Shown here: piece after piece, positions 26,717-36,908 of the stretch
Layout: the number at the start of each line of letters is the position of its first letter
Position numbering within the stretch: the first letter of the stretch is position 1
DNA from: Paraburkholderia fungorum
GTDB lineage: Bacteria; Pseudomonadota; Gammaproteobacteria; Burkholderiales; Burkholderiaceae
Reading direction: 5' to 3'
Length of the DNA stretch: 64,000 nucleotides
NCBI RefSeq assembly: GCF_902833645.1
Contig: NZ_CADFGE010000001.1
Location: forward strand, 1,364,001 to 1,428,000
Translations under genes and position numbers: made by a program
Notes under the pieces: generated by a model
Seen by the model: only the letters and a program-made list of their open reading frames with translations
What the model was told of the DNA's origin: nothing
Database searches by the model: none

Positions 26717-27454
26717 TTGACCACCCCTATTGGCAACAACGGCCCGACCGTATCGCAAACGCTGCTCGATACGATGAACGGCACGAACAGCGCGAGCGGC
26801 AGCACCAAGAGCGCGAGCAGTTCCACCAGCTCGACCGGCAGCACCTCGGGCACGTCGGCCACGGATCTGCAGAACACCTTCCTGCAACTGCTCGTCGCGC
26901 AGCTGAAGAACCAGGATCCAACCAATCCGATGGACAGCTCGCAGATGACGTCGCAGTTGGCCCAGATCAACACGGTGTCGGGCATCAGCCAGTTGAACAC
27001 GACGCTTACCTCGCTCGCCACGCAGATGTCGGCAGGCCAGCAATCGCAAGCCGCGCTGCTGATCGGCTCGACCGTGCTCGCGCCGGGCAGCTCGGTGGCG
27101 GTCGCAAGCGGCAAGGCCGGTGCGTTCGGCGTGCAGCTCGCCAACTCGGTGAGCGATCTGCAGGTGGTCGTGAAGAATTCGGCGGGCCAGATCGTCAACA
27201 CGATCGACCTCGGCAAACAGTCCGCGGGCACGATTCCGGTGGGCTGGACGCCGACCGATTCGGCCGGCAACACGCTGCCCGACGGCAGCTACACGATCAG
27301 CGCGGTCGGCACGATCAACGGTCAGCAGGCCACGGCCACGACGCTCACGGGCGCGACGGTGCAAAGCGTCGTCATGCAGAGCAGCGGTACGCCGGGCCTC
27401 GTGCTGTCGAACGGTACGACCGTGGGGCTGACCAGCGTCGCCGCCATCCTCTGA
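26717..27454 (+). CDS. flgD: Hook cap protein FlgD
   Basis: FlgD caps the growing hook and is later released. The conserved N-terminal block LQNTFLQLLVAQLKNQDPTNPMDSSQMTSQLAQINTV is intact. The C-terminal FlgD Ig-like and tudor-like parts follow (VGWTPTDSAGNTLPDGSYTI). The start is a TTG at 26717 with GAGGAG eight bases ahead. Length is 245 residues. It is closely spaced after flgC (10 bases). Confidence 0.96.
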   Translation: MTTPIGNNGPTVSQTLLDTMNGTNSASGSTKSASSSTSSTGSTSGTSATDLQNTFLQLLVAQLKNQDPTNPMDSSQMTSQLAQINTVSGISQLNTTLTSLATQMSAGQQSQAALLIGSTVLAPGSSVAVASGKAGAFGVQLANSVSDLQVVVKNSAGQIVNTIDLGKQSAGTIPVGWTPTDSAGNTLPDGSYTISAVGTINGQQATATTLTGATVQSVVMQSSGTPGLVLSNGTTVGLTSVAAIL

Positions 27455-27497
27455 TTCAGATTCTGTCAGTTACGACTTTCCAGATACGGAGACCGTC

Positions 27498-29015
27498 ATG
27501 GGTTACCAACAAGGTTTGAGTGGTTTGTCCGCGTCGTCGAGCGACCTCGACGTGATCGGCAACAATATCGCCAACGCGAATACGGTTGGCTTCAAAAGCG
27601 GCGCGGCGCAATTCGCCGACATGTACGCCAATTCGGTGGCGACCGCGGTGGGCAACCAGGTCGGTATCGGCACCAAGCTGGCCGAAGTGCAGCAGCAGTT
27701 CTCGCAAGGCACGATCACCAGCACGAACCAGGCGCTCGACGTCGCGATCAACGGCAACGGTTTCTTCCAGCTGTCGAACAACGGCTCGCTGGTGTACTCG
27801 CGCAACGGCGTGTTCCAGCTCGACAAGAACGGCTTTATCACCAACGCGCAAGGCCTGCAGCTGATGGGCTACGCCGCGAACAGCGCGGGCATCATCAACA
27901 CCGCGCAGACCGTGCCGCTCAGCGTGCCGACCGCGAACATCGCGCCGCAAGCCACGACCAAGATCGTCGCCGGTTTGAACCTGAATGCGCAGGACCCGCT
28001 GATGCTGGGTACGCCGACGGTGACGCCGGTGACCAGCACGGGCACGCTTACCACGCCGGGCGCGACCATCACGAACACCGCGTCGGGCACGAACAACGAC
28101 ACGTATACGGTCGCTTTCGACGCCACGACGACTCCGCCGACCTACAAAGTGACGGACACGACGCTCGGCACAACGTCCGCCTCCACGCCGTATACGGCTG
28201 GCACGGCGATCCAGCTCGGCAACGGTCAGACGATCACGTTCAACGGCGCGCCGGCCACCGGCGACACGTACAAGATCACGCCGACCGCCGTGGCGTTTAA
28301 CCAGAACAGCTCGTCGACCTACAACTACTCGACCAGCACGACGGTCTACGACTCGCTCGGCGGCTCGCAAACGGTCAACATGTACTTCGCCAAGACTGCG
28401 GCCGGTACGTGGAACGTGTACGCAGGCACCTCGACCGGCACCGCAAGCCTCGTCGGTCACGCGAACTTCAACTCGTCGGGCACGCTGCTGGGCACGACCG
28501 ACGCGGCCGGTGTCGCCACCACCACGCCGTTCGTTTTCAACTTCAGCATCCCGACCACCGACGGTTCGTCGACGCCGCAAAACCTGACGCTGAACATCGG
28601 CGGCACGACGCAGTACGGCGGCAAGGACGGCGTGAACTCGCTGCAGCCCGACGGCTACGCAGCCGGCACGCTGACGAGCTTCACGATCGGCGCCGACGGC
28701 ACGCTGACCGGCAACTACTCGAACCAGCAGACCGCTGCGCTCGGCCAGATCGTGCTCGCGAACTTCTCGAACCAGAACGGTCTCGTGAACCTCGGCAACA
28801 ACGAATTCCAGCAGACCTCGCAATCGGGTGTCGCGCAGATTTCGGCGCCGGGCGCGACCAACCACGGCGTGCTGCAAGGTGGCGCGGTGGAAAACTCGAA
28901 CGTCGATCTGACGAGCGAACTGGTGAACCTGATCACCGCGCAACGCAACTATCAGGCGAACGCGCAGACGATCAAGACCCAGCAGACCGTCGACCAGACC
29001 CTGATCAACCTGTAA
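27498..29015 (+). CDS. flgE: Flagellar hook protein FlgE
   Basis: FlgE is the building block of the hook, the universal joint. The N-terminal motif SDLDVIGNNIANANTVGFKSG and the C-terminal motif LVNLITAQRNYQANAQTIKT form the D0/D1 helices. Between them is a Thr/Ser/Gly-rich outer region, larger than in enteric FlgE (505 against about 400 residues). The ATG at 27498 is preceded by GGAG. Its export stops when FliK triggers FlhB. Confidence 0.97.
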   Translation: MGYQQGLSGLSASSSDLDVIGNNIANANTVGFKSGAAQFADMYANSVATAVGNQVGIGTKLAEVQQQFSQGTITSTNQALDVAINGNGFFQLSNNGSLVYSRNGVFQLDKNGFITNAQGLQLMGYAANSAGIINTAQTVPLSVPTANIAPQATTKIVAGLNLNAQDPLMLGTPTVTPVTSTGTLTTPGATITNTASGTNNDTYTVAFDATTTPPTYKVTDTTLGTTSASTPYTAGTAIQLGNGQTITFNGAPATGDTYKITPTAVAFNQNSSSTYNYSTSTTVYDSLGGSQTVNMYFAKTAAGTWNVYAGTSTGTASLVGHANFNSSGTLLGTTDAAGVATTTPFVFNFSIPTTDGSSTPQNLTLNIGGTTQYGGKDGVNSLQPDGYAAGTLTSFTIGADGTLTGNYSNQQTAALGQIVLANFSNQNGLVNLGNNEFQQTSQSGVAQISAPGATNHGVLQGGAVENSNVDLTSELVNLITAQRNYQANAQTIKTQQTVDQTLINL

Positions 29016-29034
29016 GCGACCGGGACCTCCCATC

Positions 29035-29793
29035 ATGGATCGGCTGATCTACACCGCGATGTCGGGCAGCACGCAAGCGCTCGAGCAGCAGGCTATCGTC
29101 GCCAACAACCTGGCGAACGCCTCGACCACCGGCTTTCGCGCCCAGCTTGCAACTTTCCGCGCCGTGCCGATGGCGTTCGGCGACGGCAGTTCGATCAACG
29201 ACAACACCACCCGCACCTTCGTGCTGTCGTCCACGCCGGGCGCCGACTATACGCCGGGGCCGATCCAGCAGACGGGCAATCCGCTCGACGTCGCGATTCA
29301 GGGGCCGGGCTGGCTGGCGGTGCAAACCGCCGACGGCGGCGAGGCCTACACGCGCGCCGGCAACCTGCACGTCGACGAGAACGGCCAACTGGTCAACGCG
29401 ATGAACCAGGTCGTGCTCGGCAACGGCGGCCCGGTGTCGGTGCCGCCGGGGGCGGAGATCACGATCGGCAAGGACGGCACGGTGTCCGCGCTGACGCCCG
29501 GCGATCCGCCGACCGCGGTGGTGACGGTCGATCAGCTGAAGCTGGTGAATCCCGATCCGCAAACCATGACGCGTGGCGACGACGGCCTGTTTCGCACCGC
29601 CGACGGCAATGCCGCCGACGCCGATCCGGCCGTCACGCTGGCGCCGGCGTCGCTCGAAGGCAGCAACGTGAATCCGGTTGCCGCGATGGTCTCGATGATC
29701 ACCAACGCGCGCCAGTTCCAGATGCAGACGAAGCTGCTGGAGAACGCGGACAAGAACGATCAGTCCGCCAACCAGCTGCTCAGCTTTAGCTAA
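29035..29793 (+). CDS. flgF: Flagellar proximal rod protein FlgF
   Basis: FlgF is a rod protein between FlgB/FlgC and FlgG. It starts [20 protein letters not shown] with the rod motif [15 protein letters not shown] and ends with a [20 protein letters not shown] helix. Length is 252 residues. It follows flgE after 19 bases. Confidence 0.97.
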   Translation: MDRLIYTAMSGSTQALEQQAIVANNLANASTTGFRAQLATFRAVPMAFGDGSSINDNTTRTFVLSSTPGADYTPGPIQQTGNPLDVAIQGPGWLAVQTADGGEAYTRAGNLHVDENGQLVNAMNQVVLGNGGPVSVPPGAEITIGKDGTVSALTPGDPPTAVVTVDQLKLVNPDPQTMTRGDDGLFRTADGNAADADPAVTLAPASLEGSNVNPVAAMVSMITNARQFQMQTKLLENADKNDQSANQLLSFS

Positions 29794-29831
29794 CGGGTTG
29801 TTCCGGGATTGCCCCGACACCTTGGAGAAGA

Positions 29832-30623
29832 ATGATGAATCGCTCGCTCTATATCGCCGCTACCGGCATGAATGCGCAACAGGCGCAGATGGACGTGATT
29901 TCGAACAACCTCGCGAACGTCAGCACCAATGGCTTCAAGGGCTCGCGCGCGGTGTTCGAGGATCTGCTGTATCAGACCATCCGTCAGCCGGGCGCGAACT
30001 CGACGCAGAACACCGAATTGCCGTCGGGCATCCAGCTCGGCACGGGTGTGCAGCAGGTCGCGACCGAACGTCTGTACACGCAGGGCAACCTGCAGCAGAC
30101 CGGCAACTCGAAAGACATCGCCATCAACGGCCAGGGCTTTTTCCAGGTGCAGATGCCTGACGGCACGACCGCCTACACGCGTGACGGCTCGTTCCAGACC
30201 AACGCCCAGGGCCAGCTCGTCACTTCGAGCGGCTATCAGGTGATTCCGGGCATCACGATCCCGAGCAACGCCACCTCGCTGACCATCGGCAGCGACGGCG
30301 TGGTGTCGATCACCGTGGCCGGCTCGACCAACAGCCAGCAGCTCGGCTCGATGCAACTGGCCACCTTCATCAACCCGGCCGGTCTCGATGCGAAGGGTGA
30401 GAACCTGTTCGCGGAAACGGCTTCGTCGGGCGCGCCGAACATCGCCCAACCGGGCCTGAACGGCGCGGGCAATCTCAGCCAGGGTTACGTGGAAGCATCG
30501 AACGTGAATGTGGTGCAGGAACTGGTGAACATGATCCAGACACAGCGCGCTTACGAAATCAACAGCAAGGCCGTGACAACTTCCGACCAGATGCTGCAGA
30601 CCCTCAGCCAGATGCAGGTTTAA
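29832..30623 (+). CDS. flgG: Flagellar distal rod protein FlgG
   Basis: FlgG makes the distal rod. The N-terminus [16 protein letters not shown] is followed by the motif [21 protein letters not shown]; the latter part includes the rod-specific [11 protein letters not shown]. The C-terminus is [22 protein letters not shown]. Two ATG codons stand in tandem (29832 and 29835); the family consensus fits the second. Length is 263 residues. A short hairpin (30659-30677) lies in the 118-base gap to flgH. Confidence 0.97.
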   Translation: MMNRSLYIAATGMNAQQAQMDVISNNLANVSTNGFKGSRAVFEDLLYQTIRQPGANSTQNTELPSGIQLGTGVQQVATERLYTQGNLQQTGNSKDIAINGQGFFQVQMPDGTTAYTRDGSFQTNAQGQLVTSSGYQVIPGITIPSNATSLTIGSDGVVSITVAGSTNSQQLGSMQLATFINPAGLDAKGENLFAETASSGAPNIAQPGLNGAGNLSQGYVEASNVNVVQELVNMIQTQRAYEINSKAVTTSDQMLQTLSQMQV

Positions 30624-30741
30624 GGCTCAGGGGATCAGGAATCAAGAGCGCCTCCGAACCTGTCGCCTGGCGACAGGCCCCTCAACGGGGACCAGGAAAA
30701 TTTGGGACGGCCCGGCGCTTTATCGAAAGGCAGTAATCAAG

Positions 30742-31440
30742 ATGTCGCACTTCACTCGTCATCCGGTTCATTCGCGCACCGCTCAGGCGCTCGTGCAGCT
30801 CACGCTGCTCGCGACGCTGGGCGGCTGCGGCCTCGTGCCGAAGCAGCCGATCACGCAGCAGCCGATGACTGCGCTGCCGCCGATGCCGCCGCAGGCTCAA
30901 TCGCCGGGCTCGATCTACAACCCGGGCTATGCGGGCCGGCCGTTGTTCGAAGACCAGCGGCCGCGCAACGTGGGCGACATCCTGACCATCGTGATTCAGG
31001 AAAACGTCAACGCGACCAAGTCGTCGGGCGCCAACGCGAATCGCTCGGGCAGCACCAACTTCAACGTGCCGACCGCGGGCTTCCTCGGCGGACTGTTCGG
31101 CAAGACCAACCTGAGCGCCACCGGGGCGAACGTGTTCAACGGAACCGGCGGCGCCAATGCGTCGAATACGTTCAACGGCACGATCACCGTGACGGTGACC
31201 GGCGTGCTGCCGAACGGCAATCTGATGGTGAGCGGCGAGAAGCAGATGCTGATCAATCAGGGCGATGAATTCGTGCGCTTTTCCGGCGTGGTGAATCCGA
31301 ACACGATTTCCAACCTGAACGCCGTGTACTCGACCCAGGTGGCCGACGCGAAGATCGAATATTCCGCGAAGGGCTATCTCAACGAGGCCGAGAACATGGG
31401 CTGGTTGCAGCGCTTCTTCCTTAACGTGTCGCCGTGGTGA
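30742..31440 (+). CDS. flgH: Flagellar L-ring lipoprotein FlgH
   Basis: FlgH forms the outer-membrane L-ring. A signal peptide ends in the lipobox LGGC ([13 protein letters not shown]). The family signatures [23 protein letters not shown] and [23 protein letters not shown] are clear. Length is 232 residues. The flgI start lies two bases after its stop, or overlaps it if a GTG start is used. Confidence 0.97.
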   Translation: MSHFTRHPVHSRTAQALVQLTLLATLGGCGLVPKQPITQQPMTALPPMPPQAQSPGSIYNPGYAGRPLFEDQRPRNVGDILTIVIQENVNATKSSGANANRSGSTNFNVPTAGFLGGLFGKTNLSATGANVFNGTGGANASNTFNGTITVTVTGVLPNGNLMVSGEKQMLINQGDEFVRFSGVVNPNTISNLNAVYSTQVADAKIEYSAKGYLNEAENMGWLQRFFLNVSPW

Positions 31441-31442
31441 TC

Positions 31443-32603
31443 ATGCGTACCGTCTTTTCCCGCCTCGGCCGCGCCCTCGCTCTCGTCGCGCTTGCTTGCG
31501 CCGCGCTGCCGGCCGCCACGCCCGCCCACGCCGAACGTCTGAAAGACCTCGTGCAGATTCAGGGCGTACGCGACAACCCGCTGATCGGCTACGGCCTCGT
31601 CGTCGGTCTGGACGGCACGGGCGACCAGACCACCCAGACGCCGTTCACGACGCAAACGCTCGCCAACATGCTGGCGAATCTCGGCATCTCGATCAACAAC
31701 CAGGCGGCGGGTTCGACCAACCAGCAGTCGTCGCTGTCGAACATTCAGTTGAAGAACGTCGCCGCGGTGATGGTCACGGCGGTGCTACCCCCGTTCGCGC
31801 GTCCGGGCGAAGCCATCGACGTGACGGTGTCGTCACTCGGCAATTCGAAGAGCCTGCGCGGCGGCACGCTGCTGCTCACGCCGCTGAAGGGCGCGGACGG
31901 CCAGGTGTATGCGCTCGGCCAGGGCAATCTGGCGGTCGGCGGCGCCGGCGCGAGCGCGAACGGCAGCAAGGTGCAGGTCAACACGCTCAATGCGGGCCGC
32001 ATTGCGGGCGGGGCGATTGTCGAACGCGCGGTGCCGACCTCGGTCTCGCAGGCCGGCACGATGCAGCTTGACCTGAACGACATGGACTACGACACCACGC
32101 AACGCATCGTGGCCGCCGTGAACAATGCGTTCGGCAGTGGCACGGCCACCGCGCTCGACGGCCGCACGATCCAGCTGCGCGCGCCGTCCGATCCGGAACA
32201 GCAGGTCGCCTTCATGGCGCAATTGCAGAATCTCGACGTAAAGCCGGCGCAAGCCGCCGCGAAGGTGATCCTGAACGCGCGCACCGGCTCGATCGTGATG
32301 AACCAGATGGTCACGCTGCAAAACTGCGCGGTGGCACACGGCAATCTGTCGGTGGTGATCAATACTCAGCCGGTGGTGAGTCAGCCGGGCGCGTTCTCGA
32401 ACGGCCAGACGGTAGTGGCCAAGCAGTCGCAGATTCAGATGAAGCAGGACAACGGCGCACTGAAGATGGTGACCGCCGGCGCCAATCTGGCCGAAGTGGT
32501 GAAGGCGCTCAATGCGCTCGGTGCGACGCCCGCGGATCTGATGTCGATCCTGCAGGCCATGAAAGCGGCGGGCGCTCTGCGCGCCGACCTGGAAATCATC
32601 TAA
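31443..32603 (+). CDS. flgI: Flagellar P-ring protein FlgI
   Basis: FlgI forms the periplasmic P-ring around the rod, helped by FlgA. A signal peptide ([20 protein letters not shown]) precedes the mature start [20 protein letters not shown]. Signatures GLDGTGDQT and [18 protein letters not shown] are intact. I use the ATG at 31443 (386 residues); GTG codons at 31434 and 31437 would give short extensions overlapping flgH. Confidence 0.96.
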   Translation: MRTVFSRLGRALALVALACAALPAATPAHAERLKDLVQIQGVRDNPLIGYGLVVGLDGTGDQTTQTPFTTQTLANMLANLGISINNQAAGSTNQQSSLSNIQLKNVAAVMVTAVLPPFARPGEAIDVTVSSLGNSKSLRGGTLLLTPLKGADGQVYALGQGNLAVGGAGASANGSKVQVNTLNAGRIAGGAIVERAVPTSVSQAGTMQLDLNDMDYDTTQRIVAAVNNAFGSGTATALDGRTIQLRAPSDPEQQVAFMAQLQNLDVKPAQAAAKVILNARTGSIVMNQMVTLQNCAVAHGNLSVVINTQPVVSQPGAFSNGQTVVAKQSQIQMKQDNGALKMVTAGANLAEVVKALNALGATPADLMSILQAMKAAGALRADLEII

Positions 32604-32615
32604 GGAAGACACAGG

Positions 32616-33614
32616 ATGAATTCGGATACGACCAATTCCGCCAATATGGCGAACGACCTGACCCAGCGCTTCGCGCTCGACGTGCAGGGCTTCGGCAAAT
32701 TGAGCGCGCAGGCCAAGGCTTCGCCGCAGGCCGGCATGAAGATGGCCGCGCAGCAGTTCGACGCGGTGTTCACGCAGATGATGCTGAAGAGCATGCGCGA
32801 TGCGACGCCGCAGGACGGCCCGTTCGATTCGCACGACAGCGCCACCTTCACGTCGATGATGGATCAGCAGTTGTCGCAACAGTTGTCGCAGAAGGGCATC
32901 GGCGTGGCTGACGCGATGCTCAAGCAGATGATGCGCAATCAGGGCCTGCAGGTGGGCGGCGGCAGCGGCGCGGGCGGCGGTCTTGCCGGCATGGCCAATG
33001 CACTGGGTGGCGGCAGCGGCGGCGACGAAGGCCAGACCGCGGCGCTGAACGCGCTCGCCAAGGCCTATGGCAATGCGCAGGCCAATGGCCAACTGGCGAT
33101 GGGTAAGGGCTACTCGGCCAACAGCGCGCTGACGCCGCCGCTCAAAGGCGACGGCAGCTCGCCGAAGGTCGATGCCTTCGTCGACAAGCTTGCCGAGCCG
33201 GCCCAGGCCGCCAGCGCGGCAACCGGCATCCCGGCGCGCTTCATCATCGGCCAGGCCGCGCTTGAATCGGGCTGGGGCAAGAGCGAGATCAAGAAGTCGG
33301 ACGGGTCGACCAGCCATAACGTGTTTGGCATCAAGGCGACCAAGGACTGGACCGGCAAGACCGTCTCGACGGTCACGACAGAATATGTGAACGGCAAGCC
33401 GCAGCGCGTGGTCGAAAAATTCCGTGCGTACGACTCGTATCAGGAAGCGATGACCGACTACGCGAGCCTGCTCAAGGGTAACCCGCGTTATGCGCAGGTG
33501 ATTAATTCCGCGCATGACGTGAATGGCTTTGCCAATGGCATGCAGCGCGCGGGTTACGCGACCGATCCGCATTACGCTAAAAAACTGATGTCCATCATGC
33601 AGAAAATGGGCTGA
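32616..33614 (+). CDS. flgJ: Rod cap and peptidoglycan hydrolase FlgJ (two-domain)
   Basis: FlgJ caps the rod and opens a hole in peptidoglycan for it. The N-terminal cap domain contains AAQQFDAVFTQMMLKSMRDA. After a Gly-rich linker (about 112-170) comes a glucosaminidase domain of the GH73 type, with the probable catalytic Glu in IIGQAALESGWGKSEI and downstream HNVFGIKA. Many alpha-proteobacterial FlgJ lack this second domain; here it is present. Length is 332 residues. Confidence 0.96.
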   Translation: MNSDTTNSANMANDLTQRFALDVQGFGKLSAQAKASPQAGMKMAAQQFDAVFTQMMLKSMRDATPQDGPFDSHDSATFTSMMDQQLSQQLSQKGIGVADAMLKQMMRNQGLQVGGGSGAGGGLAGMANALGGGSGGDEGQTAALNALAKAYGNAQANGQLAMGKGYSANSALTPPLKGDGSSPKVDAFVDKLAEPAQAASAATGIPARFIIGQAALESGWGKSEIKKSDGSTSHNVFGIKATKDWTGKTVSTVTTEYVNGKPQRVVEKFRAYDSYQEAMTDYASLLKGNPRYAQVINSAHDVNGFANGMQRAGYATDPHYAKKLMSIMQKMG

Positions 33615-34026
33615 GCTGCCGTTAATGCAGGGGCGCGGTTGCACGGGAGTGCGCAGCCAGTCAGTTTTTGCAGTCTGATTTTCTCGAATAAAGTATGCAC
33701 GCGACGGGGCCAGGTGCATAACAAGACGGACGAGGCCGGCCGCCTGTGGGCGGCCGGTCCACCCGCATAAGCGGCGTGATGTGTGCAATGTGCCGCTGAT
33801 TGCCGCCTGGTTTCGATGCACCGGATTGCGCCGATCGCCTGTCGGTGTTCTAACGTTTGTGGCAAATATTTCATTAACCGCCCTAAATTTTGGCGCAATG
33901 CTGCCGCTAATCAGTTAGACCCGATACCGGAAAGCGTTGTAATGTCCGGTTGAATGCGCGTGCTGCGGCTTCGACGAAGACCGCGCGAAAGCCCCGGCAG
34001 GAGCCCTGGCACGCGCCCGCAAGAAC
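33615..34026. other. 412-base gap between flgJ and the YcgR gene
   Basis: This contains a 9-bp GC-rich hairpin (33736-33757, CCGGCCGCC stem with TGTG loop) that may end the flgB-J transcript, though without a T-run. It also holds the sigma-28 promoter at 33884-33910. No coding region is supported. Confidence 0.6.
33884..33910 (+). promoter_or_regulatory. Sigma-28 promoter of the YcgR-type gene
   Basis: TAAATTTT, exactly 11 bases, GCCGCTAA: 14 of 16 consensus positions match. It lies about 115 bases before the likely start of the brake gene. Confidence 0.8.
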
Positions 34027-34818
34027 ATGCATACCGGCAAGCCCATGGATACTAACCAGTCGCACGGCCAGACCGACGCACCCGGCCAGTCGCACGCTCC
34101 GCTAGACGACAGCACACCCGATTTCGGCCGTCGCAATCCGCTGGAGATCGGCGTTCAGTTGCGTAACCTCGTCAATCGGGGCGATTTCCTCACCGTTGAA
34201 TATGCGGGCGGTCAGCTCGTGACGCGCCTGCTCGAAGTCGACGTACGCGGGCGCACTTTCACGTTCGACTGGGGCGCGCTCTCCGAGCAGAACCGAGGCT
34301 TGCTGGCCGCGCCGCGTTGCCAGTTCCACGCCTCGCCCGACGGCGTGCGCGTCGAGTTCGTAACCGCCACACCGCGCGAAACCCGCTATGAAGGGCTGCC
34401 CGCGTTCGAGGCCGATTTCCCTGAGGTGCTGTTCTACGTTCAGCGCCGCGAGTATTTCCGCGTCGATGCACCGATTCTCGATCCGTATATGTGCAGCGGC
34501 CGTTTGCCCGAAGGCGACACGTTCCGCTTCGAAGTGCACGATCTGTCGCTCGGTGGCGTGGGCATGCGCACCACGGATGAGCGCGTGGCCGAATTGCCGA
34601 TGGGCGCGCGCTTGCAGGATTGCGAGCTGTCGCTTGGCGGCTTCGGCCGGCTTTCGCTCGATCTGCAACTGGTGTCGCACCGCTCCATGGCGTTGCCGAA
34701 CGGCACCCAGCGCTACCAACTCGGTTTTCGGTTTCTGACACTGCCGGGCAATGCCGAAAACACGCTGCAACGTCTGATTACGCAACTCGAAATGAAGCGC
34801 CGCTCGCTGGTGCGCTGA
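34027..34818 (+). CDS. ycgR: YcgR-type flagellar brake protein (c-di-GMP receptor)
   Basis: YcgR slows the motor when it binds cyclic di-GMP. An N-terminal YcgR-N domain (IGVQLRNLVNRGDFLTVEYA) is followed by a PilZ domain. The PilZ domain has both binding signatures: RxxxR in QRREYFRVDAP, and DxSxxG in HDLSLGGVGM. Length is 263 residues from the first ATG; a second ATG at 34045 is possible, since neither has a strong ribosome site. Position among flagellar genes and the sigma-28 promoter agree with a motor function. Confidence 0.9.
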   Translation: MHTGKPMDTNQSHGQTDAPGQSHAPLDDSTPDFGRRNPLEIGVQLRNLVNRGDFLTVEYAGGQLVTRLLEVDVRGRTFTFDWGALSEQNRGLLAAPRCQFHASPDGVRVEFVTATPRETRYEGLPAFEADFPEVLFYVQRREYFRVDAPILDPYMCSGRLPEGDTFRFEVHDLSLGGVGMRTTDERVAELPMGARLQDCELSLGGFGRLSLDLQLVSHRSMALPNGTQRYQLGFRFLTLPGNAENTLQRLITQLEMKRRSLVR

Positions 34819-34831
34819 TGCGGAATGGCCC

Positions 34832-34858
34832 TCAATTTTTCGTCGAAAGGGCCGTTAA
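34832..34858 (+). promoter_or_regulatory. Sigma-28 promoter of flgKL
   Basis: TCAATTTT, 11 bases, GCCGTTAA; 13 of 16 consensus positions match. It lies 57 bases before the flgK ATG, in the gap after the YcgR gene. Confidence 0.72.
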
Positions 34859-34915
34859 ACAGAATGTTCAAGTAACGCGGCGGCAAGCGGTCGGTGTCGC
34901 CCTTCAGGATGACGC

Positions 34916-36898
34916 ATGTCGAGCAACCTCATCAATCTCGGACTCAGTGGACTGAACGCAGCCCAGTGGGGTCTTACGACGACCGGCCAGAACATCAGCA
35001 ATGCGTCGACGCCGGGCTACACGATCGAAACCCCGGTCTACGCGGAGAGCGCCGGCCAGTACACGGGTTCCGGCTTCCTGCCGCAGGGGGTCTCGACTGT
35101 CACCGTGACGCGCCAGTACAGCCAGTATCTGACCACTCAGCTGAACAACGCGCAGAGCTCGGGCAGCTCGCTGTCGACCTATAACACGCTGATCTCGCAA
35201 CTGAACAATCTGGTCGGGAGCCCGACTTCCGGCATTGCGAGCGCGATCACCAGCTATTTCACCGGTCTGCAGAACGTCTCGAACAACGCCTCCAGCCTGG
35301 CCACCCGCCAGACCGCGATCAGCGGCGCGCAGACGCTCGTGAACCAGATCAATGCCGCGGGCCAGCAATACGATGCGCTGCGCCAGAGCGTCAACACGCA
35401 GCTCAGCAACACCGTTTCGCAGATCAACAGCTACACGCAGCAGATCGCGCAGTTGAACGGCCAGATTTCCCAGGCCAGCACGCAGGGACAGCCGCCGAAC
35501 CAATTGATGGATCAGCGCGATCTCGCCGTGTCGAACCTGTCGCAACTGATCGGCGTGAACGTGGTGAACAGCAACGGCAGCTACAGCGTGTTCATGGCCA
35601 ACGGCCAGCCGCTCGTGTCGTCAACCAACAGCTACAACCTGGGCACCGCGCCTTCGACGGGCGATACCAGCGAATTGTCGGTGCAGTATCTCGGCCAGGC
35701 CGGCGCCAACCCGGCCGCCGCGCCGCAAAACCTGCCCGACAGCAAAGTCACCGGCGGCACGCTGGGCGGTCTGCTGGCGTTCCGCAGCCAGACGCTCGAT
35801 CCGGCCGAAGCGCAACTTGGCGCGATTGCAGTGAGCTTCGCTTCGCAGGTCAATGCGCAGAACAGCCTTGGCATTACGCTCGCCGGTGCTCAAGGCGGCG
35901 CGCTGTTTTCGGTGGGCGGCCCGACCGTCTATGCGAACACGCAGAATACCGGCAATGCGCAACTGAACGTCTCGTTCGCGAATCCCGCACAGCCGACCAC
36001 TGGCGATTACACGCTGTCCTATAACGGCAGCATCTACACGCTGACCGACAACTCGACTGGCAACGTGGTGGGCTCGGCGGCCAATCTGAGCCAGCCGATC
36101 AATGGCCTGAATTTCTCGACCACCGGCACGATGAACGCCGGCGACTCGTTCACGGTTGAACCGACCCGCGGCGCGCTCAACAGCTTCAACACCGCGACAA
36201 CGGACCCGTCGGCGATTGCCGCCGCCGCACCGGTGCTGGGCGCCGCAACGGCGAGCAACACCGGCACCGCCACGATCACGCAAGGCACGGTGACGGCCGG
36301 CTACACGATGCCGAATGCGACCACCACGCTGTCGTACAACGGCACCGGCCTCACCGGTTTCCCGGCCGGCTCGACGGTGACGGTGACGGCCGGCACACCG
36401 CCGACCACCACCACTTACAACACCGGCACGACGCCGGTGATCCCGTATTCGGCGACCACCGGCGCGACGCTGACGATCAACAACGCGACGGCGGGCAACA
36501 TGAACGGCGTGTCGGTCACGATCAGCGGCGCACCGGCTGCCGGCGACACCTTCACCATCGGCCCGAACACCGGCGCGAGCAACGACGGCCGCAATGCGCT
36601 GGCGCTGTCGAACCTGTCCAACGCAAAAGCGCTGGCTGGCGGCACGGTTACGCTGACGGGCGCCTATGCGAACTACGTCAACCAGATCGGCAACCAGACC
36701 AACCAGATTCAGACCTCGAGCACGGCGCAGACCGCGCTGGTGACGCAGATCACCACCGCGCAGCAGTCGGTCTCGGGCGTGAACATCAACGAAGAAGCAG
36801 CCAACCTGCTTCAGTATCAGCAGCTGTATCAGGCAAACAGCAAGGTCATCCAGACCGCGCAGACCCTGTTCCAGACGATACTTGGCATCTTCCAGTGA
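34916..36898 (+). CDS. flgK: Hook-filament junction protein FlgK (HAP1)
   Basis: FlgK is the first junction protein between hook and filament and a client of FlgN. The N-terminal motif NLGLSGLNAAQWGLTTTGQN with ISNASTPGYT and the C-terminal VNINEEAANLLQYQQLYQAN are diagnostic. The middle is a large Thr/Gly/Ala-rich outer domain, so the protein (660 residues) exceeds enteric FlgK (about 550). flgL follows after 10 bases. Confidence 0.97.
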   Translation: MSSNLINLGLSGLNAAQWGLTTTGQNISNASTPGYTIETPVYAESAGQYTGSGFLPQGVSTVTVTRQYSQYLTTQLNNAQSSGSSLSTYNTLISQLNNLVGSPTSGIASAITSYFTGLQNVSNNASSLATRQTAISGAQTLVNQINAAGQQYDALRQSVNTQLSNTVSQINSYTQQIAQLNGQISQASTQGQPPNQLMDQRDLAVSNLSQLIGVNVVNSNGSYSVFMANGQPLVSSTNSYNLGTAPSTGDTSELSVQYLGQAGANPAAAPQNLPDSKVTGGTLGGLLAFRSQTLDPAEAQLGAIAVSFASQVNAQNSLGITLAGAQGGALFSVGGPTVYANTQNTGNAQLNVSFANPAQPTTGDYTLSYNGSIYTLTDNSTGNVVGSAANLSQPINGLNFSTTGTMNAGDSFTVEPTRGALNSFNTATTDPSAIAAAAPVLGAATASNTGTATITQGTVTAGYTMPNATTTLSYNGTGLTGFPAGSTVTVTAGTPPTTTTYNTGTTPVIPYSATTGATLTINNATAGNMNGVSVTISGAPAAGDTFTIGPNTGASNDGRNALALSNLSNAKALAGGTVTLTGAYANYVNQIGNQTNQIQTSSTAQTALVTQITTAQQSVSGVNINEEAANLLQYQQLYQANSKVIQTAQTLFQTILGIFQ

Positions 36899-36908
36899 GG
36901 CGTTGAAC

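Noticed and set aside
30659..30677. Hairpin between flgG and flgH as a terminator
   Set aside because: A nine-pair palindrome with a one-base loop and no T-run, inside an operon whose genes must be co-expressed; at most an mRNA processing or stability element.
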